The translations under genes and the position numbers were made by a program. The notes beneath the pieces are model-generated. The model did not search any database. It was not told the origin of the DNA and was given only the letters and a program-made list of their open reading frames with translations. This document shows, piece by piece, positions 1 to 9,419 of a stretch of 64,000 bases of DNA (the stretch's first letter is position 1; each line of letters starts with the position of its first letter). The stretch lies in the NCBI GenBank assembly GCA_019056435.1, contig CP077641.1:3596001-3660000 (forward strand), in the 5' to 3' direction. Origin of the DNA: Stutzerimonas stutzeri (GTDB taxonomy: Bacteria > Pseudomonadota > Gammaproteobacteria > Pseudomonadales > Pseudomonadaceae).

Positions 1-1766
1 CGATCTACGTCGAGAAGATCCTTGCCGAGGGCGAGCACCTGCACGACGACTGGGGCGTGGACGGCACCACCGGCTACGAATTCATGAACCAGGTGTCGCT
101 GCTGCAGCACGATCCCGCCGGCAAAACGGTGCTCTGCGAGCTCTGGAGCGAAACCACCGAACGCCCCGCCGATTTCATGGAAGAGGTGCGCCTGGCGCGA
201 CAACTGGTGCTGACCGGGCCGCTGGCCGGCGATTTCGAAACCGTCGCCCAGGCCCTGCTGCAAGTCGCCCGTTACGACGTCATGACCCGCGACATCACCC
301 TCGGAGCGATTCGCCGCGCCCTGCTCGAGTTGATCGTGCACTTTCCCGTCTACCGCACCTATATCGGAGCACATGGCCGGCGCGAGGCTGACGAACCCTT
401 CTTCCAGCGGGCGCTGGCCGGCGCGCGGACCACATTGGGCGAAGCCGATTGGCCGTTGCTCGACCACCTCGACCGCTGGCTCGGCGGCCAGAGTTTGCGC
501 ACCCTGCCGCCGGGCCCTGCGCGGCGCCTGCGTCGTTACGCCTGCACACGCTTCCAGCAGCTCACCTCGCCCGCTGCCGCCAAGGCGGTCGAAGACACGG
601 CCTGCTACCGCTCCGGCGCGCTGCTGTCGCGCAACGACGTCGGCTTCGACCCGCAGACCTTCAGCGCCTCGGTCGACAGCTTCCACGCCGAATGCGTCGC
701 GCGTGCCGAGCATTTTCCGCGCAATCTGCTGACCACCGCGACCCACGACCACAAGCGCGGCGAAGACACCCGGGCGCGCATGACCGTGCTCAGCGAACGC
801 GCCGAATGGTACGCCAGCAAGGTCCGCCACTGGCGTCAGCTGGCCTACGGGCTGCGCCAGAGCCTGCCGGACGGACCCGCGCCCTCGCCGGCCGACGAGA
901 TGTTGCTGTACCAGATCCTCCTGGGCAGCTGGCCGCTGGACCTGTCGCCCGATGACAAACCTGGCCTCGAGCGCTACTGCGAACGCATCGTCAAGTGGCA
1001 GGAAAAAGCCCTGCGCGAAGCCAAACTGCGCACCACCTGGACCGACCCCAATGCCGACTACGAAAGCGCCTGTCAGGCCTACACGCGCGCATTGTTGCTC
1101 GACGAACAGGCCAGGACGCTGCGCGAGGACATCGCCGCAGCCGCGGCCGAGCTGGCGCCCGCCGGCGCGCTCAACAGCCTGGTCCAGACGCTGCTACGCA
1201 TGACCACCCCCGGCGTGCCGGATCTTTACCAGGGCGCGGATTACTGGGATTTCAGCCTGGTCGATCCGGACAACCGTCGCCCGGTCGATTACGACAGCCG
1301 CCGCCAGCAGCTCGATCCCGACGCGCAGCCCGCCGAGTTGCTCCAGCACTGGAAGGATGGCCGCATCAAGCAATGGCTGATCACGCGGACGCTGAAGCTG
1401 CGTCGCACCCTGCCGCATCTGTTCACCGAGGGTCGCTACATACCGCTGAAAGCCGAAGGCGAACAGGCCGAACACCTGGTGGCGTTTGCGCGCGAGTGGC
1501 AGGGGCACTGGCTGATCGTGGTGGCGGCGCGGCTGTCGAGCTCCCTGCTCGGCGACTCGCCGACGCCGCAGATTGCGGCCGAACGCTGGAAGGACACCCG
1601 TGTGGTCCTGCCCGAGGCGCTGAGCGGTCATGTCTTCGAGCGACTTTTCGACACAAATACAGTCAGAGCCAGACAAGCAGTCCTGAACATGGAAGAGGTT
1701 TTGCAGCCCCCTCCCCTGGCGGTTCTACAGCTATCAATCAGTTCAACAGGAGAATCAGAACGATGA
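1..1766 (+). CDS. treY: Maltooligosyl trehalose synthase TreY, 5' end outside window
   Basis: The frame is open from base 3, so the start lies upstream; about 587 C-terminal residues are visible. TreY (GH13) isomerises the reducing-end alpha-1,4 bond of maltodextrins to alpha,alpha-1,1, giving maltooligosyl trehalose for TreZ. Family motifs seen: YVEKIL at the extreme left (probably the GH13 acid/base Glu), VDGTTGYEF, TTATHDHKRGEDTRAR and the C-terminal block PGVPDLYQGADYWDFSLVDP followed by DNRRPVDY. The stop overlaps the next start as ATGA, so the two genes are probably translationally coupled. treZ, malQ and glgA are expected just upstream, by analogy with other pseudomonads. No frameshift is seen in the visible part. 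Confidence 0.95.
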   Translation, partial: IYVEKILAEGEHLHDDWGVDGTTGYEFMNQVSLLQHDPAGKTVLCELWSETTERPADFMEEVRLARQLVLTGPLAGDFETVAQALLQVARYDVMTRDITLGAIRRALLELIVHFPVYRTYIGAHGRREADEPFFQRALAGARTTLGEADWPLLDHLDRWLGGQSLRTLPPGPARRLRRYACTRFQQLTSPAAAKAVEDTACYRSGALLSRNDVGFDPQTFSASVDSFHAECVARAEHFPRNLLTTATHDHKRGEDTRARMTVLSERAEWYASKVRHWRQLAYGLRQSLPDGPAPSPADEMLLYQILLGSWPLDLSPDDKPGLERYCERIVKWQEKALREAKLRTTWTDPNADYESACQAYTRALLLDEQARTLREDIAAAAAELAPAGALNSLVQTLLRMTTPGVPDLYQGADYWDFSLVDPDNRRPVDYDSRRQQLDPDAQPAELLQHWKDGRIKQWLITRTLKLRRTLPHLFTEGRYIPLKAEGEQAEHLVAFAREWQGHWLIVVAARLSSSLLGDSPTPQIAAERWKDTRVVLPEALSGHVFERLFDTNTVRARQAVLNMEEVLQPPPLAVLQLSISSTGESER

Positions 1767-2146
1767 CGAACGACGAGCAGCGCATCCGCGAATTCGCATA
1801 TGACATCTGGGTATCGGAAGGACGGCCGGAGGGCCAGGATGCGCGTCATTGGGAAATGGCTCGCAAGCTGGTAGAAGCGGAAAAGGCGAAGCCTGACGCC
1901 AAGCCAGCCAGTCGAGCCCGCAAGACCGCCACCAAGCCGACCGACGCGACGCCTGCGACCAAGGCGCCTCGCGCTGCCAAATCGGCCAAGGATGCCAAGG
2001 AGCCGAAGGACGTCAAGCCGGCCAAGGCGTCCGCTGCCGCCAAGGGCACCGCCAAACCCAAGGCCAAAGCCGGCACCGACGCGGCTGAAGGCACACCCGA
2101 CGGCGTCAAGAAAGCCCGCGCCCCGCGCACCAAGAAAGAAACCTGA
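1763..2146 (+). CDS. DUF2934 protein with Lys/Ala-rich tail
   Basis: 127 aa. Residues 1-45 (MTNDEQRIREFAYDIWVSEG, then RPEGQDARHWEMARKL) match the short DUF2934 domain, whose function is unknown. The remaining ~80 residues are low complexity, rich in Lys, Ala, Pro and Thr (repeated AK, KP and PK steps) and strongly basic, like histone H1 or AlgP-type tails. The start overlaps the treY stop by four bases and is preceded by AGGAGA, so it is co-expressed with treY. DUF2934 genes are commonly found inside trehalose/glycogen clusters of pseudomonads. Nucleic-acid or polyanion binding by the tail is inference. Confidence 0.85.
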   Translation: MTNDEQRIREFAYDIWVSEGRPEGQDARHWEMARKLVEAEKAKPDAKPASRARKTATKPTDATPATKAPRAAKSAKDAKEPKDVKPAKASAAAKGTAKPKAKAGTDAAEGTPDGVKKARAPRTKKET

Positions 2147-2251
2147 ACGACAGGAGGATCGGCCGCTGTTCCAGCTCCTTCCGGGAGCTGGCGCGACCGT
2201 GCGTCCGCAAAACCGGCGCAGCCTCAGTCACGCGTTGCCACTGGAGATGTC

Positions 2252-4401
2252 ATGAGCAAGAAAAAACCTGCGGCGCCCCACGTCCTGATCCCTTCGCGGA
2301 TTCGTGAAGGGCAGCCCTTCCCGCTTGGGGCGACCTGGGATGGGCTGGGCGTCAACTTTGCGATCTTCTCCGCCAATGCCACCAAGGTCGAGCTGTGCCT
2401 GTTCGATACCGATGGCGCGACCGAGCTCGAACGCATCGAACTGCCCGAGTACACCGACGAGATCTGGCATGGCTACTTGCCGGACGCTCACCCTGGCCAG
2501 ATCTACGGCTATCGCGTGTATGGCCCCTACGAGCCGGACGCCGGCCACCGCTTCAACCCGAACAAGCTGCTCATCGACCCTTATGCCAAACAGCTGGTCG
2601 GGGAGCTCAAGTGGTCCGAGGCGCTATTCGGCTACACCATCGGCCATCATGATGCGGACCTCAGCTACGACGAGCGCGACAGTGCGCCCTTCGTGCCGAA
2701 GTCGAAGATCATCGATCCGGCCTTCACCTGGGGGCATGACCGCCCCGTGCAGGTGCCCTGGGACCAGACGATCATCTACGAAACCCACGTACGGGGTTTC
2801 ACCATGCGCCATCCGTCGGTGGCTGAAGACATGCGTGGCACCTTCGCCGGGTTCAAGTCGCCGGATGTCATCGACTACATCCGCAAGCTTGGCGTCTCGT
2901 CGATCGAGTTCCTGCCGATTCATGGTTTCGTTCAGGATCAGCACCTGCTCGAAAAAGGCATGAGCAACTATTGGGGCTACAACAGCATCGCCTTCTTCGC
3001 GCCGCATCCGAAGTACCTGGCGAGCGGCAAGATCAGCGAATTCAAGGAAATGGTCGCGCACCTGCACAACGCGGATCTAGAAGTCATTCTCGACGTGGTC
3101 TACAACCACACCGCCGAAGGCAACGAGCTGGGCCCGACCCTCTCCATGCGCGGCATCGACAATGCCTCCTACTACCGCCTGATGCCGGACCAGAAGCGCT
3201 ATTACATCAACGACTCCGGTACCGGCAACACGCTCGACATGAGCCACCCCTGCGTGCTGCAGATGGTCACCGACTCACTGCGCTACTGGGCCACGGAAAT
3301 GCACGTGGACGGCTTCCGCTTCGACCTGGCGACCATTCTCGGCCGCGAGCACTATGGCTTCGACGAGCGCCATGGCTTCCTCGTCGCCTGCCGCCAGGAC
3401 CCGGTGCTGGCCAAGACCAAGCTCATTGCCGAGCCCTGGGACTGCGGCCCCGGCGGCTATCAGGTCGGTGGCTTCCCGCCGGGCTGGGCCGAATGGAACG
3501 ACCAGTACCGCGACACCGTCCGCGCCTTCTGGAAAGGCGACAGCGACCAGCTGCCGGATTTCGCCGCGCGCCTGACCGGCTCTGGCGACCTCTACAACCA
3601 ACGCGGTCGACGCCCGTTCAGCTCGGTGAATTTCATCACCGCGCACGACGGCTTCACCCTGAACGACCTGGTGTCCTACAACGACAAGCACAACGAGGAC
3701 AACGACGAGGACAACCGCGACGGCAGCAGCAATAACATTTCCTGGAACCACGGCGTCGAAGGCCCGACGGACGATCCGGAGATCAACGAGCTGCGCTTCC
3801 GCCAGATGCGCAACTTCTTCGGCACGCTGCTCTTCTCCCAGGGCACGCCGATGATCGTCGCTGGCGACGAATTCGCGCGTACCCAGCACGGCAACAACAA
3901 CGCCTACTGCCAGGACAGCGAAATCGGCTGGGTGAACTGGGACATCCCCGAGCAGAGCCGCACCCTGCAAGCCTTCGTGCGCAAGCTGATCCGGCTGCGC
4001 CAGCGCTATCCGATGCTGCGCCGTGGCCGCTTCCTCGTTGGCGCCTACAACGAGGAACTGGGCGTCAAGGACGTCACCTGGCTCGCCCCCATGGCGAAGA
4101 GATGACGGTCGAGCACTGGGAAGACGGCAACAACCGCTGCATGGGCATGCTGCTCGATGGCCGCGCGCAACCGACCGGTATTCGCAAGGCCGGCTCCGAC
4201 GCCACCCTGCTGCTGGTGGTCAACGCCCATCACGACGTCGTCAATTTCAAGCTGCCGGAGTCGCCGCAAGGCATCTATTGGAACCGGCTGATCGATACCA
4301 ACGATCCGAACGCCCGTACCGCACGCTTCGACTTCGACGACGAGTACGTGCTCACAGGTCGGTCGCTGCTGCTGTTCGAACTGATCAAGGAAGAGGAATA
4401 G
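2252..4401 (+). CDS. glgX: Glycogen debranching enzyme GlgX, one-base frameshift near 4090
   Basis: GlgX (GH13) hydrolyses alpha-1,6 branches of glycogen-type glucans. Order: N-terminal CBM48-like domain ([18 protein letters not shown]), then a TIM barrel with [10 protein letters not shown], the nucleophile region [16 protein letters not shown], the acid/base region [15 protein letters not shown] and [16 protein letters not shown]. The frame closes with TGA at 4103, but the next 99 codons (4102-4401) encode the missing C-terminal beta domain ([20 protein letters not shown]). Adding one A after the C run at 4086-4090 restores [17 protein letters not shown] and gives ~716 aa, the normal size. 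Start: ATG at 2252 after GGAGATGTC. A sequencing error is the likeliest cause. Confidence 0.93.
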
Positions 4402-4407
4402 CCGTCC

Positions 4408-4440
4408 CGGCCGGCGGCGAACCCAGGTTCGCGCCGGCCG
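4408..4440 (+). terminator. GC-rich hairpin after glgX
   Basis: A near-perfect inverted repeat begins six bases after the glgX stop: CGGCCGGCGGCGAACC, loop CA, then GGTTCGCGCCGGCCG, with one bulged base. No T tract follows, so it may be a 3'-stabilising hairpin rather than a classic intrinsic terminator. Confidence 0.5.
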
Positions 4441-4601
4441 ATGGCTTGACCGACGTGCGGTAGGAACCCGCGCCGCGCGCGCCAGTCCCAAATCGGCATG
4501 TGCGGACCCTTCGCACCCATGAACAACGCGGCTCACACGAACCCAACGGATGCGTCCTGCCAGCCGCAGGCAGGTTGTCCCTCCGTGATGGATCACACCC
4601 T

Positions 4602-5455
4602 ATGCGCGCTACCCGGCTGCTCATCGCCTTTACGCTGCTGATTGCCAGCTACCTGAACGTCTCGCCGAGCCTGGCGGGCGGCACCATCACCAATGCGACC
4701 CTGCCGGCTGGCAAGCCAGGCAACGTCAGGCTGATGGTCAACACCATTCGCGGCGGCAAGGCCATGGACGTCAATAACGAGACGGACGTGCCGGTCGAAG
4801 TGGTGCTGCGCCTGACGCGCCTGGTCAACGTCACCGGCGTCGGCAACGGCGTGATCCGCAAGACGGTACCGGCACGCACACGCTTGCGCGTCGCGACCCT
4901 GCGCAAGCGCCAGGGAGCTACCCGATGATGTATCAACAGTCGTTCAGCTATGCGCTGATCTACTCGCCCGAGCCCGGCAAGGCCGGTTCGGTCGGCGGCT
5001 ACGCCTACGCGCTGCCCTGGACGGGTGGCCCCTTCCATATTTCTCAGGGCGCCGGCGGCGACTTCAGCCACAACTCGCCGAAGGGGCGTTATGCCGTGGA
5101 CGTCGCCATGCCGGTCGGCACCCCCATCGTCGCAGCCCGCAACGGTAAGGTAATCGAGGTGCATGACGGCCAGGGCGGCCGGCTGCCCAATCCGGCCGGC
5201 AACTATGTGCGTATCGAACATGCCGACGGCACCCACAGCGCCTACCTGCACCTCAAGCGCGGCTCGGTAAAGGTCAAACCGGGGCAGACGGTCAGGACCG
5301 GCAGCCTGCTCGGCCAATCGGGCAACACCGGCCGCAGCACCGGCCCTCACCTGCATTTCGTCGTGCAGAAAGCCTACGGCGATTCGCTGGTCTCCATCCC
5401 CTTCCGCTTCTCCCGACCGGTCAGCGCCCTGCCCAACTTCGCCCGCAACGATTGA
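4602..5455 (+). CDS. Secreted M23 family metallopeptidase, frameshift near 4922
   Basis: Two abutting frames make one protein of ~284 aa. 4602-4928 gives a signal peptide (MRATRLLIAFTLLIASYLNV...SLAGG) and an all-beta N-terminal region. 4925-5455 gives the LytM/M23 domain, with zinc-ligand motifs HNSPKGRYAVDVAMPVGTP and TGPHLHFVV plus GNYVRIEHADGTHSAYLHL. M23 enzymes cut peptidoglycan cross-bridges in the periplasm. The second frame alone has no export signal and starts in the middle of the domain lead-in. One extra C in CCC at 4921-4923 joins ...QGATP to MMYQQSFSYALIY. Two overlapping genes (ATGATG) are formally possible but unlikely. Confidence 0.8.
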
Positions 5456-5465
5456 CCGAGGGCGC

Positions 5466-5491
5466 GATGGGCGAATGAATTCGCCCCTACA
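5466..5491 (-). repeat. REP-like palindrome, copy 1
   Basis: On the minus strand it reads TGTAGGGGCGAATTCATTCG followed by CCCATC. It is a 26-base copy of the imperfect palindrome GTAGGGGCGAATTyATTCGCC, typical of pseudomonad repetitive extragenic elements. It starts 11 bases after the M23 gene. Confidence 0.75.
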
Positions 5492-5550
5492 GGCCGTGCC
5501 GCGCTGGATGCACTTGCGTGCTGCATGCCGGCTCGCTGGGCAGTTGCCGT

Positions 5551-5575
5551 TGTAGGGGCGAATTTATTCGCCCAC
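5551..5575 (+). repeat. REP-like palindrome, copy 2
   Basis: The plus strand reads TGTAGGGGCGAATTTATTCG then CCCAC. It is inverted relative to copy 1, 60 bases away; the pair could fold as a REP doublet. Confidence 0.75.
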
Positions 5576-5693
5576 CCCTCACATTGTCGGGCGGCCACCC
5601 TGTCCGCGGTCATCCGCTACAAGTGCCGGAGATGCTGCTCATGCGTCCTCCACCCGCCCTTGTCCGCCCAAACCGCTATGCAACCGGGCCCCC

Positions 5694-5715
5694 GTAGGGG
5701 CGAATTTATTCGCCC
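5694..5715 (+). repeat. REP-like palindrome, copy 3
   Basis: The plus strand reads GTAGGGGCGAATTTATTCGC. It is the third copy within 250 bases, in the same orientation as copy 2, and ends ten bases before the stop of the convergent DUF2218 gene. The REP cluster fills the whole gap between the M23 peptidase and DUF2218 genes. Confidence 0.75.
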
Positions 5716-5724
5716 GCGACTGAC

Positions 5725-6012
5725 TCACACACGGCGCTTCCAGTCGAAGTTGAACGTCTCATCGGCGGCCATGCGCTGAAGGTGATCGGCGACGACCGTC
5801 TCCAGTTTCTCCAGCTGCGCCGCGTCCTCGGCGCGGACCAGGGCAGTGAGGCGGCCCTCATCGGCCCTCAGCTCACAATGCCCGCTGCCGAATGGAATGC
5901 TGCCGTGCCGGTCGTCGTAGGTGACTTCGAACTTGTGGCTCCAATGTTTGCAGAGCCGGCGGATCAGCCGGCTCGGGTCGGTGGTGGTGATCTGTACGCT
6001 GGATTCGAGCAT
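5725..6012 (-). CDS. DUF2218 family protein
   Basis: 95 aa, starting MLESSVQITTTDPSRLIRRL. The pattern of a small alpha/beta protein with CKHWSHKFEV and FGSGHCELR followed by DHLQRMAADETFNFDWKR matches DUF2218, a family of unknown role often found near transport or stress genes. The ATG at 6012 is chosen because a strong AGGAGCGAC site lies just upstream; longer readings would run into the neighbouring dioxygenase gene. It lies 19 bases after that gene on the same strand, so the two are probably co-transcribed. There is no signal peptide. Confidence 0.85.
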   Translation of the reverse strand: MLESSVQITTTDPSRLIRRLCKHWSHKFEVTYDDRHGSIPFGSGHCELRADEGRLTALVRAEDAAQLEKLETVVADHLQRMAADETFNFDWKRRV

Positions 6013-6031
6013 GTCGCTCCTCCTGAGTTGA

Positions 6032-6844
6032 TTAGCCAAACTGAAAGCCCGACAGGGCCGTTTCCATGACACGGTCGGAAAAGGTCCTACGTCCGGTGCT
6101 TTCGCCCGCGGCACCGGCCGCGACGAGCAGCGGAAGCAGATGCTCCTCGGCGCGAGGTGGGTGACACAGGCGCGCGGACGGGGCTTGCGCCCAGTCGCGC
6201 AGGGCCGCTTCACGCTCGGCTGCTGGCGAAGTCACGGTTTCGACGAGCCAGGCGTCGAACTGTTCCGAAATGGGCGTGAAGCGCGGATCGCGGTACCCAC
6301 GCATGTTATGGAAGCTCATGCCACTGCCAACGATGAGCACGCCCCGATCGCGCAACGGCGCCAATGCACGACCAAGGTCCAGATGGGCCTGGGCATCGAG
6401 GTCACGGCGCAGCGACAGCTGCACGACTGGAATGTCCGCCTCCGGAAACATCAGCTTCAGCGGCACGAACACACCGTGATCGAGACCCCGCGCAGGGTCG
6501 CCTTCGGCCGGTATTCCCGCCTCATGTAGCAGCGCGACGACGGTATCGGCCAGCACCGGTTCGCCCGGCGCCGGGTAGCTGAGCCGGTAGGTATGCTCAG
6601 GAAAGCCGTGGTAATCGAAAATGAGCGAAGGATGCGGATGCGCCGTCACGCGGACATTCGCTTCGAGCCAATGGCCGGAGATCACAAGGATGGCGCCTGG
6701 GCGCTCCGGCAGGGTCGTGGCGATGTTTTCGAGATAGGCGCGCATGCGGTCCCAGGCGTCCACGGGGTCCCAGTCCATGAAGAAGCATGGACCGGCACCA
6801 TGCGGCACGAAGAGCGTGGGCATGCGGTTGTTTGGAGCGTTCAT
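6032..6844 (-). CDS. Class III extradiol dioxygenase, DODA/YgiD type
   Basis: 270 aa, full length for the LigB-like DODA family, which opens catechol-type rings such as L-DOPA with a single metal ion. Metal-site motifs seen in order: FVPHGAGPCFFMDW, LVISGHWLEANV, GLDHGVFVPLKLMFP and GVLIVGSGMSFHNMRGY. The physiological substrate is unknown for most bacterial members. It is divergent from a LysR gene 102 bases away, a layout that suggests the regulator controls it, and is followed by the DUF2218 gene. Confidence 0.9.
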   Translation of the reverse strand: MNAPNNRMPTLFVPHGAGPCFFMDWDPVDAWDRMRAYLENIATTLPERPGAILVISGHWLEANVRVTAHPHPSLIFDYHGFPEHTYRLSYPAPGEPVLADTVVALLHEAGIPAEGDPARGLDHGVFVPLKLMFPEADIPVVQLSLRRDLDAQAHLDLGRALAPLRDRGVLIVGSGMSFHNMRGYRDPRFTPISEQFDAWLVETVTSPAAEREAALRDWAQAPSARLCHPPRAEEHLLPLLVAAGAAGESTGRRTFSDRVMETALSGFQFG

Positions 6845-6946
6845 GTGAACCTGCCTGTCTGGGTAAGCGGGCAGTATGGATTACACTCCAAACGCCGTTA
6901 AACCGCCAAAACACCACTACAGCTCTCACTCACGGTAGGAAATCCC

Positions 6947-7867
6947 ATGCTCGACCGCGTCACCGGCATGCGTGTGTTCGTACGGGCTGCCAGTGCCGGC
7001 AGCCTTTCAGCCGCGGCGCGGCATCTGGACATGTCCCCGGCCATGGCCACCAAGCACGTCGACGCGCTCGAGAGCCGGTTGGGCGTCAAACTGTTCCACC
7101 GCAGCACGCGTCGTCTCACCCTCACCGCCGCCGGCGCCGATTATCTGGAGGCGTGCCAGCGCATCCTGCCGGAAATCGACGAGGCCGAGGCGAGCGTGGC
7201 TTCCCAGCGGGTCGAGGCGAAGGGGTTGTTGAGGATGAACGTGCCGCTGTCCTTCGGCACGCGCTATATCGCCCCGTTGCTCCCGGCCTTCAGCCGACGG
7301 CACCCGGAGGTGAGCATCGAGCTTGGTTTCACCGACAGCCAGGTCGATCTGATCGACGGGAACTGGGACCTGGCGGTGCGCATCGGCCGGCTCGACGACA
7401 GCCCGCTGCAAGCGCGTCGTCTGGTTGCCGACTGCCCGATGCTGCTCTGCGCCTCGCCTGCCTATCTGGCCGAACGGGGCACACCGCGACGCACGAGCGA
7501 TTTTGCCGAGCACAACTGCATGGGCTACAGCCTGTCCAGCATGGGCCCGCGGGAATGGGCCTTCGGACGCGCCGGGGAAATCCGCGTCCCGATCAGCGGC
7601 AACCTGATCGCCAACAATGGCGCCGCGCTGGTAGCGGCCGCCGCGGGTGGCATGGGTCTTATCTACCAGCCGCACTTCATTGTCTCTGCCGCGCTGGCTC
7701 GTGGTGCGCTGGTCACCCTGTCTCTCGACGTCGAACCGATGAGACTCGGCGGCGTGTACGCCGTCTACCCGCCTGATCGGCGCCCGCCAGCGAAGGTCCG
7801 CGCCATGATCGAGTATCTGGTCGAAGCCTTCTCCGGCGAGCTGCCCTGGGACAATCCTCGCGGTTGA
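6947..7867 (+). CDS. LysR-type transcriptional regulator
   Basis: 306 aa. N-terminal winged helix (residues ~1-60): MRVFVRAASAGSLSAAARHL, MSPAMATKHVDALESRLGVK, LFHRSTRRLTLT. The C-terminal effector domain starts near residue 90 (GLLRMNVPLSFGTRYIAP) and fits the CrgA/AaeR-like subgroup. Transcribed away from the extradiol dioxygenase gene, so it is the likely regulator of that gene and of itself. The effector cannot be read from the sequence. An imperfect hairpin CGTCTCGGC/GCCTGAGACG follows the stop. Confidence 0.9.
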   Translation: MLDRVTGMRVFVRAASAGSLSAAARHLDMSPAMATKHVDALESRLGVKLFHRSTRRLTLTAAGADYLEACQRILPEIDEAEASVASQRVEAKGLLRMNVPLSFGTRYIAPLLPAFSRRHPEVSIELGFTDSQVDLIDGNWDLAVRIGRLDDSPLQARRLVADCPMLLCASPAYLAERGTPRRTSDFAEHNCMGYSLSSMGPREWAFGRAGEIRVPISGNLIANNGAALVAAAAGGMGLIYQPHFIVSAALARGALVTLSLDVEPMRLGGVYAVYPPDRRPPAKVRAMIEYLVEAFSGELPWDNPRG

Positions 7868-8137
7868 AACCGCCGACGTCTCGGCTTCGCCTGAGACGCC
7901 TGGATCGCCTCGCCGCGGGGCGCTTGGCCCTGTTCGCGGAAAAAAAGATGAACCGTGCAAGCCGTGGTCAGTCCGAAGAACAGAGCAAGCCGCTCATCAG
8001 GAATGCGGCTGAAGCGCCCGATAGCGGTGCTTCGTAGCGTGCGACCGTGCCGCCTGGTCGGTCGCCACGAAGGAGGCCTAGACCCAATCCGCCGGCAAGC
8101 CAGCATGCGCTTGCGCGGCCCCCGATACGGAGTAGCC

Positions 8138-9403
8138 ATGAAAGCTGTTGTTTATCACGGTGTCGGCGACATCCGCCTGGAAGACGTCGACGAACCACGC
8201 ATTCAGGAACCCACTGACGCCATCGTACGGATCACCGCGTCAGCCATCTGCGGCACGGACCTTCACTTCGTCCGCGGCACCTTCAGTGGCATGAAGCCCG
8301 GCACCATCCTCGGCCATGAAGCGGTAGGCATCGTCGAGGCGCTGGGTGACGATGTGCGCAACCTGGAGATCGGCGACCGTGTCGTGGTGCCCTCCACCAT
8401 CGCCTGCGGCAACTGCTCCTATTGCCGTGCCGGCTATTTCGCCCAGTGCGATGTGGCCAATCCCAATGGCAAGGAAGCGGGCACCTCGTTTTTCGGCGGC
8501 CCTGCCGCGACCGGGCCCTTCCATGGATTGCAGGCAGAAAAGGCGCGGATCCCCTTCGCCAATATCGGCCTGGTGAAGCTGCCGGCGGAGATCACCGACG
8601 ATCAGGCGATTCTGCTCTCGGACATTTTCCCGACAGGTTACTTCGGCGCCGAGATGGCCGAGATCGAACCCGGCGACACGGTCGCGGTATTCGGCTGCGG
8701 ACCGGTTGGCCAATTCGCCATCGCCAGCGCCAAGCTGCTAGGTGCCGGACGCGTATTTGCCATCGATCAGTTCGAGGATCGCCTCAAGATGGCCCGGCGC
8801 CAGGGCGCGGAGGTCATCGATTTCAATCGTGAAGACCCGGTCGAAACCATCAAGCGACTCACCGGCGGCATCGGCGTCGATCGCGTCATCGACGCTGTGG
8901 GGGTGGACGCCGAGCACGGTTGCTGCTCGGGCAAGCCGGCCGAGGGCGCGGAAACCCGGCAGAACGGTCAATGGCGCCCGGGCGATGCCCCTTCGCAGGC
9001 GTTGGAATGGGGCGTACAGAGCCTCGCCAAGGCCGGCACGCTGTCGATCATCGGCGTCTACCCGCCGGATGCCACGACCTTCCCCATCGGCATGGCGATG
9101 AACCGCAACATCACCATCAACATGGGCAACTGCCACCACCGCAAATACATCCCGCGCCTGATCGAGATGGTCCAGGCCAAGCGCATCGCACCGGAGACGA
9201 TCCTCACGCAGGTCGAGCCGATGCCCGATGCGATTGCCGCCTTCGAGGCCTTCGACCGCCGCGAGCGCGGGTGGATCAAGGTGGAGCTGCAACCCCAGCG
9301 CAGCGGCTCGAGCCAGGCGGCCGAAGCCCAGGCGGTGGTCGACAAGGCGGTCGCCGACACCTTCCCCGCCAGCGATCCGACCACCATGCAAAACCCGAAA
9401 TAG
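8138..9403 (+). CDS. Zinc-dependent alcohol dehydrogenase, FDH-like, with FPASDP tail
   Basis: 421 aa. Medium-chain dehydrogenase: catalytic zinc region (ICGTDLHFVRG, GHEAVGIVEALG), structural zinc loop ACGNCSYCRAGYFAQC, and Rossmann motif VAVFGCGPVGQFAIASAKLL. An insert after IDAVGVDAEHG (CCSGKPAEGAETRQ) resembles the glutathione-independent formaldehyde dehydrogenase group. The last ~25 residues, ending VADTFPASDPTTM, are an appended short motif. Start: ATG at 8138 (MKAVVYHGV) behind GGAG; upstream in-frame starts lack family similarity. First gene of a five-gene run (gap 16, then overlaps). PA2158 of P. aeruginosa occupies the same position as I recall. Confidence 0.9.
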   Translation: MKAVVYHGVGDIRLEDVDEPRIQEPTDAIVRITASAICGTDLHFVRGTFSGMKPGTILGHEAVGIVEALGDDVRNLEIGDRVVVPSTIACGNCSYCRAGYFAQCDVANPNGKEAGTSFFGGPAATGPFHGLQAEKARIPFANIGLVKLPAEITDDQAILLSDIFPTGYFGAEMAEIEPGDTVAVFGCGPVGQFAIASAKLLGAGRVFAIDQFEDRLKMARRQGAEVIDFNREDPVETIKRLTGGIGVDRVIDAVGVDAEHGCCSGKPAEGAETRQNGQWRPGDAPSQALEWGVQSLAKAGTLSIIGVYPPDATTFPIGMAMNRNITINMGNCHHRKYIPRLIEMVQAKRIAPETILTQVEPMPDAIAAFEAFDRRERGWIKVELQPQRSGSSQAAEAQAVVDKAVADTFPASDPTTMQNPK

Positions 9404-9419
9404 GCCGCAGGAGCACGCG

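Noticed and set aside
4925..5455. M23 domain as a separate gene starting ATGATG
   Set aside because: It would lack a signal peptide and the preceding frame would be a domainless fragment; one C joins them.
7868..8137. Small gene between the LysR and ADH genes
   Set aside because: Open frames here lack a ribosome site and any recognisable similarity; the in-frame extension of adh from 7955 is probably untranslated leader.
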